Below are positions 1 to 6,639 of a stretch of 64,000 bases of DNA, piece by piece. The stretch is taken from assembly GCA_964652025.1 (NCBI GenBank), contig CAZYZX010000007.1, positions 1 through 64,000 on the forward strand, written 5' to 3'. How positions within the stretch are numbered: the first letter of the stretch is position 1; each line of letters opens with the position of its first letter. Source of the DNA: JAEXOD01 sp964652025. Lineage in GTDB: Bacteria; Bacteroidota; Ignavibacteria; Ignavibacteriales; Melioribacteraceae. Below the pieces are notes generated by a model, which was not told where the DNA came from, ran no database searches, and saw only the letters and a list, made by a program, of their open reading frames with translations. Both the position numbers and the translations under genes were made by a program.

Positions 1-18
1 CATTGTATATCATACGAC

Positions 19-389
19 CTTTATATTTTCCTCCTTGCTCTGAAAGGATTGAGACTTGTAGAAAATTGTGATAAGTGAATATCTGGTTCGATAGACTTTA
101 TATTTTCCTCCTTGCTCTGAAAGGATTGAGACACCAAGAGATTTACAGCTTTTTCAATCTCATAAATTGTGCTAAATTTTGAGATCTTTATATTTTCCTC
201 CTTGCTCTGAAAGGATTGAGACAAGAAAAATAAATTTTCGTCTAGCTTGTTTCTAAACGAAAATGGTCTTTATATTTTCCTCCTTGCTCTGAAAGGATTG
301 AGACACTTGATTTTTGATTCTGTAATTTCTTTTATCACTTGTAGAACTAGTTCTTTATATTTTCCTCCTTGCTCTGAAAGGATTGAGAC
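19..389 (+). CRISPR. CRISPR array, 5 repeats and 4 spacers, edge of a longer array
   Basis: Five identical 37-base direct repeats lie at 19-55, 96-132, 186-222, 268-304 and 353-389. The repeat starts CTTTATATTTTCC and ends GGATTGAGAC. Four unique spacers of 40, 53, 45 and 48 bases separate them. The 3' end resembles the ATTGAAAC-type 8-base handle of many type I and III repeats, and TCCTT/AAGGA can form a short stem just before it, so transcription is inferred left to right. On that reading the leader lies left of the window and 390 onward is the trailer side. Bases 1-18 are probably the end of another spacer. No cas gene is in the window. The repeat identity is certain; the orientation is inferred. 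Confidence 0.93.
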
Positions 390-404
390 CTTTGGTTTTT
401 TGGT

Positions 405-475
405 GACTAGTGACTTGTGAATAGAAATTAGTAGATAGTAGCTAGTATCTGTTAACAAGTAGCTATTGACTATCC
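405..475. repeat. Degenerate AGTA/CTAG microrepeats, trailer side of the CRISPR
   Basis: AT-rich sequence with many overlapping ACTAGT, TAGTAG and GTAGCTAG words. TTGTGAATAG at 415-424 is the exact reverse complement of CTATTCACAA at 1190-1199, so it resembles an inverted, decayed relative of the microrepeat block at 1075-1199. No gene is visible here. Confidence 0.5.
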
Positions 476-493
476 TTATAATATTAATTGGGA

Positions 494-622
494 AACTCAC
501 CCCTAACCCCTCTCTTAGGAAGAGAGGGGACCCGGCATTTGGCAGTTCGTACTTAAATAAAAATTGTAAATGCATAAATAGCGTCATCCCTCCCTTTATA
601 AGAGAGGGACCGAGGGTGAGTT
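494..622. repeat. REPIN-like composite hairpin element, copy A
   Basis: The element starts AACTCACCC and ends GGGTGAGTT, a terminal inverted repeat. Just inside each end is a separate hairpin: CCCCTCTCTT/AAGAGAGGGG at 507-529 on the left, and a near-copy around 587-609 on the right, here with one mismatch. The two halves are therefore inverted copies of one REP-like unit around a middle of about 56 bases. This architecture matches REPINs (paired inverted REP sequences). The family name is an analogy; no transposase is in the window. Elements A, B and C are tandem with a period of about 205 bases, and the unit includes about 75 bases of shared downstream sequence. Confidence 0.8.
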
Positions 623-697
623 GTTTTAATTATATAGATTAGATTAGTAGTTTTAGGAGGATAGTAACTGGTAGAATAAGATTGTGCAAAAACAGAT

Positions 698-825
698 AAC
701 TCACCCCTAACCCCTCTCTTAGTAAGAGAGGGGAACCGGCATTTGGCAATTCGTACTTTAAAAAAATTGTAAATGCATAAATAGCGTCATCCCTCTCTTT
801 ATAAGAGAGGGACCGAGGGTGAGTT
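698..825. repeat. REPIN-like composite hairpin element, copy B
   Basis: Second tandem copy, nearly identical to the element at 494-622 including its middle (GGCATTTGGCA, AAATGCATAAATAGCG) and the following 75 bases. The right-hand hairpin is perfect here (TCCCTCTCTT/AAGAGAGGGA), while the left one carries AGT in place of AGG in its loop. High similarity of A and B implies recent tandem duplication. Confidence 0.8.
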
Positions 826-904
826 GTTTTTAATCGTATATTGATTAGATTAGTAGTTTTAGGAGGATAGTAACTGGTAGAATAAGATTTGTGCAAAAAC
901 AGGA

Positions 905-1021
905 AACTCACCCATAACCCCTCTCTTAGGAAGAGAGGGGAATTGGATTGTTATGGCTTGTTTGCTTAATTTTGGCTTAGCGTCATCCCTCTCTTTATAA
1001 GAGAGGGACCGAGGGTGAGTT
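905..1021. repeat. REPIN-like composite hairpin element, copy C
   Basis: Third tandem copy. The terminal inverted repeats and both internal hairpins are conserved, but the middle (about 945-980) is unrelated to copies A and B. Conservation of ends and hairpins with a replaced core suggests that the hairpin halves are the functional or mobile parts. The following 40 bases again match those after copies A and B. Confidence 0.78.
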
Positions 1022-1074
1022 GTTTTAATTATATAGATTAGATTAGTAGTTTTAGAAAGAAACTGGTAACAAAA

Positions 1075-1199
1075 AACTTGTTAATCATCACTATTTACTA
1101 GTAACTAGTAGCTGGTAACTAGTAACTAATCACTATTCACCATTCACTGCTCACTAATAAACTCGTCACTCGTAACTAGTAGCTAGTAACTATTCACAA
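1075..1199. repeat. Degenerate AGTAACT/ATTCACT microrepeat block
   Basis: A run of imperfect 7 to 10 base words (ACTAGTAACT, AGTAGCTGGTAACT, ACTATTCAC, ATTCACTGCTCACT) fills the interval. No open frame or RNA gene is recognisable. It closes the repeat-rich region that begins with the CRISPR array. Confidence 0.7.
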
Positions 1200-1220
1200 A
1201 ACCTAATTTTGGTTTAAAAT

Positions 1221-1256
1221 AAAAAAGTCCCTACATAATGCAGGGACTTTTTTTTG
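1221..1256 (-). terminator. Terminator after pgk
   Basis: AAGTCCCT and AGGGACTT form a stem around a 9-base loop, flanked by A and T runs on both sides, so it could work in both directions. It lies 16 bases beyond the pgk stop codon on the minus strand. Confidence 0.85.
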
Positions 1257-1271
1257 TATAAAAAAAAGAAA

Positions 1272-2468
1272 TTATTTATCGTTTAAAGCTGCAACGCCGG
1301 GTAAAACTTTACCTTCTAAAAATTCTAAGGAAGCGCCACCACCAGTAGAAACGTGAGTAACTTTATCTTCAACGCCGGCCTTTTTAATAGCGCTAGCGCT
1401 ATCGCCACCACCAATAATGGTAATAGCACCTTTTTCTGTAGCTTCAACCAAAGCCAAAGCAATTGCATTAGTACCTTTAGCAAAGTTATCCATTTCGAAA
1501 ACGCCCATTGGACCGTTCCATAAAATAGTGTTGCTTTCTAAAATAACTTTTTTAAAAGCTTCAATAGTAGCAGGACCAATATCTAACCCCATTTTATCAG
1601 CGGGAATTTGGTCAATTGGCACAACTTCGGAAGGTGAATCGTTGTTAAATTCTTTAGCAACAACAACATCTTTAGGTAACATAAAATTAACGCCAGATTT
1701 AGGTACGTTTTCTAAAATTTCTTTAGCTAAGTCAACTTTTTCAGCTTCAAGTAAAGAAGTTCCAACTTCGTAACCTAAAGCTTTATAAAAGGTGTAAGCC
1801 ATTCCACCGCCAATAATAAGGTTATCAACTTTAGAAGCTAAGTTGTTAATAACATCAATTTTGCCAGAAATTTTAGCACCACCTAAAATAGCAGTAAAAG
1901 GACGTTTAGGATTAGCAACAGCATTACCTAAGTAGTCTAATTCTTTTTTCATTAAGTAACCACTAACGCAAGTGGAAATAAATTTAGTAACACCTTCTGT
2001 AGAGGCATGCGCACGGTGAGCGCTACCAAAAGCATCGTTAACGTAAACATCGCCAAGCTCTGCAAGTTTAGCAGCAAAAGCAGGGTCATTTTTTTCTTCT
2101 TCAGCGTAAAATCTTAAATTTTCTAACAAGCAAACTTCGCCATCATTAAGGCTATTAACCAAAGCTTTAACTTCATCACCAATGCAATCGTTAGCCATTT
2201 TAACTTCAAAGCCAAGTAATTCGCTTAAGCGTTTAGCGGCAGGCTTAAGGCTATATTTTGGGTTAGGTGCACCTTTTGGTCTGCCTAAGTGGCTCATTAA
2301 AATAGCTTTACCACCTTCGGAAATAATTTTTTTAATAGTAGGTAAAGCAGATGTAATTCTAATATCATCTGTAATGTTAAGGTTTTCATCTAAAGGTACG
2401 TTAAAATCTACGCGTACCAAAACTCTTTTACCTTTAAGATCAATATCATCAATCATTTTTTTATTCAT
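1272..2468 (-). CDS. pgk: Phosphoglycerate kinase
   Basis: A 398-residue cytoplasmic glycolytic enzyme that transfers phosphate between 1,3-bisphosphoglycerate and ADP. The N-terminal signature KRVLVRVDFNVPLD, the substrate-binding SHLGRP segment, the hinge and the C-terminal nucleotide site with GGGDSASA and STGGGASLEFLEG are all present, and the length is normal. The ATG is preceded by GGAGG on the minus strand (complement of 2474-2478). It lies downstream of gapA on the same strand, the usual glycolytic pairing, although a hairpin terminator lies between them. It may therefore be partly read through or have its own promoter. Confidence 0.97.
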   Translation of the reverse strand: MNKKMIDDIDLKGKRVLVRVDFNVPLDENLNITDDIRITSALPTIKKIISEGGKAILMSHLGRPKGAPNPKYSLKPAAKRLSELLGFEVKMANDCIGDEVKALVNSLNDGEVCLLENLRFYAEEEKNDPAFAAKLAELGDVYVNDAFGSAHRAHASTEGVTKFISTCVSGYLMKKELDYLGNAVANPKRPFTAILGGAKISGKIDVINNLASKVDNLIIGGGMAYTFYKALGYEVGTSLLEAEKVDLAKEILENVPKSGVNFMLPKDVVVAKEFNNDSPSEVVPIDQIPADKMGLDIGPATIEAFKKVILESNTILWNGPMGVFEMDNFAKGTNAIALALVEATEKGAITIIGGGDSASAIKKAGVEDKVTHVSTGGGASLEFLEGKVLPGVAALNDK

Positions 2469-2490
2469 ATCATTCCTCCAAAAAGTTTAA

Positions 2491-2526
2491 TTTTAAAAAA
2501 AAGACGCAAGGTAATCCTGCGTCTTT
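2491..2526 (-). terminator. Terminator or attenuator between gapA and pgk
   Basis: AAAGACGCA and TGCGTCTTT pair around a short loop and are followed on the minus strand by a run of T. It sits 30 bases after the gapA stop and before pgk, so it should reduce pgk transcription relative to gapA. Confidence 0.8.
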
Positions 2527-2555
2527 ATAATAAACTAAATCCAGAAAAATCCAAA

Positions 2556-3551
2556 TTATTTAGCAACTTTTTCAATTAAGTCAACTACTCTGCAAGAGTA
2601 ACCCCATTCGTTATCGTACCAAGCAACAACTTTAACTAAGTTGCCGTTAACCATAGTAGATTGAGCATCAAAAATGCTTGAAGCAGGATTACCAACGATA
2701 TCAGAAGAAACAATAGGATCTTCTGTATATTCTAAAATACCTTTCATAGTAGTTTCAGCAGCTTCTTTCATAGCAGCGTTAACTTCTTCAATGGTAACTT
2801 CTTTCTTTAAGATAGCAACAAAATCAGTAATAGAGCCATCAGGGGTAGGAACGCGAAGAGAGAAGCCATCTAATTTACCTTTTAATTCAGGAATAACTTT
2901 ACCAACAGTTTTAGCAGCGCCAGTAGTAGTAGGAATAATATTAGTAGCAGCAGCGCGAGCTCTTCTTAAATCGCTGTGAGGTAAATCTAAAACTCTTTGG
3001 TCGTTAGTGTAAGAGTGAACGGTAGTCATAAAGCCTTTTTCTAAGCCAAATTTATCGTTAAGCACTTTAACCACAGGAGCTAAGCAGTTAGTAGTGCAAG
3101 AAGCATTAGAAATAACTTTTTCATCACCGGTTAATTTTTCATCATTAACGCCTAAAACAATGGTAGCATCAACATCACCTTTAGCAGGCACAGTTAAAAT
3201 AACTTTTTTAGCGCCATTATTAATGTGTTTCATGCAAGCTTCTTGAGAGCGGAAAATACCAGTAGCTTCTACAACAATTTCTGCACCAAGTTCAGCCCAT
3301 TTTAAGTTAGCAGGATCTTTTTCTGCAGTAATTTTTATTCTTTGACCGTTAACAATAATGCAATCACCATCAACACTAACTTCGCCTTTAAATTTTCCGT
3401 GAACAGAATCATATTTAAGAAGGTGAGCTAAGGTTTTGGCATCGGTTAAATCATTAATACCAACAAATTCGATATTACCAAGTTCTAATCCTCTTCTAAA
3501 AACAAGACGACCGATTCTACCGAAACCGTTAATTCCAACTTTAATTGGCAT
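2556..3551 (-). CDS. gapA: Glyceraldehyde-3-phosphate dehydrogenase, type I
   Basis: A 331-residue glycolytic dehydrogenase that oxidises glyceraldehyde-3-phosphate with NAD. The Rossmann start VGINGFGRIGRLVFR is followed by the active-site segment SNASCTTNCLAP with the nucleophilic cysteine, the HSYTNDQ segment, and the C-terminal WYDNEWGYSCR motif. Length is typical. A good GGAGG ribosome binding site precedes the ATG (complement of 3556-3560). It is the first gene of the gapA/pgk pair, and a candidate Bacteroidota-type promoter lies about 40 bases upstream. Confidence 0.97.
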   Translation of the reverse strand: MPIKVGINGFGRIGRLVFRRGLELGNIEFVGINDLTDAKTLAHLLKYDSVHGKFKGEVSVDGDCIIVNGQRIKITAEKDPANLKWAELGAEIVVEATGIFRSQEACMKHINNGAKKVILTVPAKGDVDATIVLGVNDEKLTGDEKVISNASCTTNCLAPVVKVLNDKFGLEKGFMTTVHSYTNDQRVLDLPHSDLRRARAAATNIIPTTTGAAKTVGKVIPELKGKLDGFSLRVPTPDGSITDFVAILKKEVTIEEVNAAMKEAAETTMKGILEYTEDPIVSSDIVGNPASSIFDAQSTMVNGNLVKVVAWYDNEWGYSCRVVDLIEKVAK

Positions 3552-3589
3552 ATTTTCCTCCGTTTATAAGTAGTTTTTAATTAAGCATA

Positions 3590-3621
3590 CAAATTTACGA
3601 ATAAAATTACACTTAAACAAG
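3590..3621 (-). promoter_or_regulatory. Candidate promoter of gapA, Bacteroidota type
   Basis: Read on the minus strand, TAAATTTG (3597-3590) fits TAnnTTTG, the -7 element of the Bacteroidota primary sigma factor. A CTTG lies 20 bases upstream (3621-3618) where TTTG is expected. The same 20-base spacing is seen at the tRNA promoter at 22823. Confidence 0.5.
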
Positions 3622-3697
3622 AAAAGCGGATTAAATTTAGGTTAATAAATGTTTTAAAAAAAATGTACTTGTAATTTAAAGAAAAATTTTGTATTAA

Positions 3698-3713
3698 TGT
3701 GATTTTAATCACA
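3698..3713. promoter_or_regulatory. CRP/FNR-type operator in front of the regulator gene
   Basis: TGTGATTTTAATCACA matches the classical CRP consensus TGTGA-N6-TCACA exactly and is a perfect dyad of 6-base arms. It lies 26 bases before the start codon of a CRP-family gene, which points to autoregulation. Binding itself is inferred. Confidence 0.75.
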
Positions 3714-3739
3714 AAGTTTTTTAACTAATAGAGGTTGCT

Positions 3740-4423
3740 ATGTCATCTTCATTAGAGTTTTTAAAGTACGTACCAATATTTTCAGAACTTCCTGATAGTA
3801 CAATAGAAACCATAAGCCATGCTGGTAGCAAAAGATTTTATAAGAAAGATAGTGTAGTATTGTTAGAAGAGGATGCTGGTTCTGCCTTGTTTATAATAGT
3901 GGAAGGGAAGGTAAAAGTAAGTAGAACAAGTGCAGATGGACGAGAGGTGATTTTATCTATATTAACAGATTCTGATTTTTTTGGGGAGATGGCATTATTA
4001 GATGGACAAGCACGCTCTGCAACAGTAACAGCAATAGAAGACACTGAGCTTTTTATTATCCAAAGAAATCAATTTTTAGATTTATTGCAAGAACATCCAG
4101 AAATAGCTATATCCCTATTGCAAGAACTAACAGGACGCTTAAGACAAGCTGATATTAAAATTAAGGCACTTTCGTTAAAAGATGCAGAAGGAAAAGTGGC
4201 AACTGTAATTTTACAATTAGCAGATGATTTAGGAAAAATTAAAAATGGTGTTGTAGAAATTGAAAAATTACCACTACAACAAGATTTAGCTAACATGGCG
4301 GGCACTTCTAGAGAAACGATTAGTAGAACACTGCATGCATTTGCTAAAAAAGAATTAATAGAAATGGAGGGTTCTAAACTAAGAATATTAGATTATGCTA
4401 AATTTAAGGAGCTATACGTATAA
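3740..4423 (+). CDS. CRP/FNR family transcriptional regulator
   Basis: A 227-residue cytoplasmic DNA-binding regulator. Residues about 10-125 form a cyclic-nucleotide-binding-type beta barrel with a good phosphate-binding cassette (FFGEMALLDGQARSATV). The C-terminal winged helix-turn-helix (about 155-220) contains QQDLANMAGTSRETISRTL, whose recognition helix resembles that of CRP. There is no FNR-like cysteine cluster, so a cyclic nucleotide is the more likely effector. The GAGG at 3731 supports the ATG. The CRP-like dyad just upstream suggests self-control. The CHASE2 protein at the right end of the window could be a cyclase, but its catalytic domain is not visible. Confidence 0.92.
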   Translation: MSSSLEFLKYVPIFSELPDSTIETISHAGSKRFYKKDSVVLLEEDAGSALFIIVEGKVKVSRTSADGREVILSILTDSDFFGEMALLDGQARSATVTAIEDTELFIIQRNQFLDLLQEHPEIAISLLQELTGRLRQADIKIKALSLKDAEGKVATVILQLADDLGKIKNGVVEIEKLPLQQDLANMAGTSRETISRTLHAFAKKELIEMEGSKLRILDYAKFKELYV

Positions 4424-4438
4424 TAATTTTTACTTTTT

Positions 4439-5257
4439 ATGAACCTTATTGCAGATTTGCACTTACATACATATTTTAGCGATGGCTATTTATCTCCTGC
4501 TGATGTGATAGAAAAAATTGCTTTAAAAGGAATAAAAGTAGCAAGCATAACAGATCATGACTCTATTGATGGAATAGCTGAAGCTAAACTGAAAGCTAAA
4601 CAATATAATATAGAGATAATAAATGGAATTGAGCTAAGTGCAGAAATTGACCAAAAAGAGGTGCATTTATTAGGCTATTTTTTTAATTGTGAAAATAAAA
4701 ACTTAAAAAACTACATAGATTATTTTAAAGAAAATAGATTAGAAAGAGCAAATAAAATTATAGCTAAGTTAAATTATTTAGGTATAGATATTACAATTGA
4801 ACAAGTTTTAAAGGGTGCAAAGCATACAGCAATAGGAAGACCCCATATAGCAAAAACAATGGTTGCATTAGGAATTGTAAGTAACTATAACGAAGCATTT
4901 GAAAAATACTTAAAAGAGAACGGTCCCGCATATATAAAGAAAAATCATATTTCTGTTAAGGAAGCTCTTAAAATAATTTGGGAAGCGGGTGGCATTGTAG
5001 TTTTGGCTCATCCTATTAATATTTCCGATAAGTGTTTATTTTCTATGATAAATTTGGGTATCGATGGCTTAGAGACAGTACATCCATCTATAAGCAAGGA
5101 ATTATCTATTAATTTACGCGGGATTGTAAATAATTATTTTTTATTAGAAACAGGCGGGTCAGATTTCCATGGTGGGGATAAAAATGACGATGATAATATT
5201 GGGGCTTATTCTATTCCAGTAAGATTAGTTGATACAATGAGAAGAATATTATATTAA
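4439..5257 (+). CDS. PHP-domain phosphoesterase, TrpH/RNase AM-like
   Basis: A 272-residue predicted metal-dependent phosphoesterase. The PHP metal ligands are visible: HLHTYFSDG near residue 9, TDHDS near 39, GIELSAE, an AHP segment and a C-terminal GGSDFHG. Members of this family hydrolyse 3',5'-bisphosphonucleotides or trim 5' ends of RNA. It starts 16 bases after the CRP-family gene and 16 bases before ribH, so the three are probably cotranscribed. The ribosome binding site is weak. Its substrate cannot be told from sequence. Confidence 0.88.
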   Translation: MNLIADLHLHTYFSDGYLSPADVIEKIALKGIKVASITDHDSIDGIAEAKLKAKQYNIEIINGIELSAEIDQKEVHLLGYFFNCENKNLKNYIDYFKENRLERANKIIAKLNYLGIDITIEQVLKGAKHTAIGRPHIAKTMVALGIVSNYNEAFEKYLKENGPAYIKKNHISVKEALKIIWEAGGIVVLAHPINISDKCLFSMINLGIDGLETVHPSISKELSINLRGIVNNYFLLETGGSDFHGGDKNDDDNIGAYSIPVRLVDTMRRILY

Positions 5258-5273
5258 ATAAATTAAAAGGGAA

Positions 5274-5741
5274 ATGAAAATGAAAGTAATTGAAGGTAAT
5301 TTATTAGCAAAGGATATAAAATTTGCAATAATAGTAAGTAGATTTAATGATTTTATAAGTCAAAAACTGTTAGAGGGTGCATTAGATTGTTTAAGAAGAC
5401 ACGAGGCACAAGATGAACATATAACAGTTGTTAAAGTGCCGGGTGCATTCGAAATTCCTGTTGCTGCAGAAAAATTAGCAGAAAGCAAAAAGTATGATGC
5501 TTTAATTTGCGTAGGTGCAGTAATACGTGGTAGTACACCACATTTTGATTATGTTGCATCAGAAGTATCTAAAGGGATTGCGAATACATCGTTAAAGCAT
5601 AAGTTACCAATTTCGTTTGGTGTTTTAACTACAGATACTATTGAGCAAGCTATTGAAAGAGCCGGAACTAAAGCGGGCAACAAAGGCTGGGATGCTTCAT
5701 TAACTGCTATTGAAATGGTAAATTTGTTTAAAGAATTATAA
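5274..5741 (+). CDS. ribH: 6,7-dimethyl-8-ribityllumazine synthase
   Basis: A 155-residue riboflavin biosynthesis enzyme that condenses 5-amino-6-ribitylamino-uracil with 3,4-dihydroxy-2-butanone phosphate. Signature segments are the IIVSRFND start, VPGAFEIPVAAEKLA, CVGAVIRGSTPHFDYV with the active-site histidine, and SFGVLTTDTIEQAIERAG. Length is normal. AAAGGG precedes two possible start codons at 5274 and 5280; the second is better spaced. No FMN riboswitch is visible upstream, and the other riboflavin genes are not in the window. A strong terminator follows. Confidence 0.96.
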   Translation: MKMKVIEGNLLAKDIKFAIIVSRFNDFISQKLLEGALDCLRRHEAQDEHITVVKVPGAFEIPVAAEKLAESKKYDALICVGAVIRGSTPHFDYVASEVSKGIANTSLKHKLPISFGVLTTDTIEQAIERAGTKAGNKGWDASLTAIEMVNLFKEL

Positions 5742-5771
5742 TCCTTTCTTGTTTTTATCTTATCAATAATT

Positions 5772-5798
5772 AAAAAGGTGCTTAATGCACCTTTTTTA
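5772..5798 (+). terminator. Terminator after ribH
   Basis: AAAAAGGTGC pairs with GCACCTTTTT around a 5-base loop, giving a ten-pair stem that ends in a T run, 31 bases after the ribH stop. Confidence 0.9.
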
Positions 5799-6017
5799 AT
5801 GCAATAATCACTATAAAAAATAAGCAATTTGTGATTTAAAGCAAAGAGTGTATTGTTAATGAAAAATTAACTTGTTTCTTCATTTTTGGAGTGTAAATTT
5901 ACAATACAAAAATCTTAAATTAATGCATTAAAAATCTCATTATGATACATTTTGAAATTTTATTAAAAATTTGGGACAAAAATTGTAAAAAAATGCAAAA
6001 TTTTTTAAGGTTAAATT
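5799..6017. other. AT-rich intergenic stretch with nothing recognised
   Basis: Together with the flanking terminator and promoter this is part of a gene-free gap of 333 bases. I see A/T runs and TGTGATTTAAAGCAAA at 5830, which resembles only half of a CRP site. There is no convincing open frame or RNA gene. Confidence 0.5.
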
Positions 6018-6033
6018 CTGGCACGGTAATTGA
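6018..6033 (+). promoter_or_regulatory. Sigma-54 type promoter
   Basis: CTGGCACGGTAATTGA matches the -24/-12 consensus YTGGCACG-N4-TTGC at every position except the last (A for C). GG and TG have the required spacing. It lies 42 bases upstream of the start codon at 6075. An activator of the bEBP class would be required; none is encoded in the window. Confidence 0.7.
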
Positions 6034-6074
6034 AAAAAACATCAATAAAGTTATAAAAAATTAAGGTAAAAATT

Positions 6075-6500
6075 ATGAATTTAATTCCAATAGTATATAA
6101 TAGCTTGTTGATTTTTTCGGGTTTATTTTTAGTAATTCTGTTTCTTTCCTATATTTCAAGCAAATTTAAACGTTCTGAAGCAGAAAATATTAAAACGCCA
6201 AATATTTATCCAAATGAATACATTAATTACAAAAAACCAATGTATACAAATTTGAACACTTCTAATTATGTAAATAATACGGACGAATATAAAGAAGTGC
6301 GACCACAATATGTAAGTAATAACAATAACAGTAATAATGCACAACACCATTACGAAAATACTAACAAGAGATTTAGAAGATACAATACTAAATCTTTTGA
6401 AAATTATGATGAAGGTTATACTTTTAGTAAAATATATTATGGTAACTCTAAAGAAAATTACAATAGTAACTCTGTTTTAAGCCACTATGCAGAGTTTTAG
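6075..6500 (+). CDS. Small Asn/Tyr-rich single-pass membrane protein, unknown function
   Basis: A 141-residue protein I do not recognise. Residues about 5-28 form one hydrophobic membrane helix, followed by a basic stop-transfer segment (SKFKR). The remaining 110 residues are low-complexity and rich in Asn, Tyr and Lys, including an NNNNSNN run, with no cysteine or catalytic motif. The topology suggests an N-terminal anchor and a disordered cytoplasmic tail. AAGG precedes the ATG. A near-consensus sigma-54 promoter and a clear downstream terminator make it a monocistronic, specifically regulated gene, which argues that it is real. Confidence 0.7.
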   Translation: MNLIPIVYNSLLIFSGLFLVILFLSYISSKFKRSEAENIKTPNIYPNEYINYKKPMYTNLNTSNYVNNTDEYKEVRPQYVSNNNNSNNAQHHYENTNKRFRRYNTKSFENYDEGYTFSKIYYGNSKENYNSNSVLSHYAEF

Positions 6501-6521
6501 TAATTAAAAGAATTTTTAATT

Positions 6522-6560
6522 AATCCTCACTTTAATATTTAAGTGGGGATTTTTTATTTT
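6522..6560 (+). terminator. Terminator after the small membrane protein
   Basis: AATCCTCACTT pairs with AAGTGGGGATT (one G-T pair) around an 8-base loop, followed by TTTTTATTTT. Confidence 0.85.
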
Positions 6561-6581
6561 AAATAAATTTTAATAATTTAT

Positions 6582-6589
6582 TATATTTG
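6582..6589 (+). promoter_or_regulatory. Candidate -7 promoter element of the GH18 gene
   Basis: TATATTTG fits TAnnTTTG of Bacteroidota promoters and is identical to the -7 element before tRNA-Leu. The upstream TTTG element is not convincing (TTTA at the expected place). It lies 50 bases before the start codon. Confidence 0.45.
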
Positions 6590-6639
6590 TAAAATAAACA
6601 AAATTTTTAATATAGAAAAGCTAACATGATGGAGACTAA

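Noticed and set aside
536..552. TTTGGCAGTTCGTACT in the repeat elements as a sigma-54 promoter
   Set aside because: The TTG of the -12 element is missing, and no gene follows.
21..911. Open minus-strand frames across the CRISPR and REPIN-like repeats (21-224, 270-587, 639-911)
   Set aside because: They translate the repeats themselves; the same peptide (NPFRARRKI and QSKEENIK) recurs because the repeats recur. No ribosome binding site or protein family is seen.
5230..5273. Possible FMN riboswitch before ribH
   Set aside because: Only 16 bases separate the genes and none of the conserved RFN stems is present.
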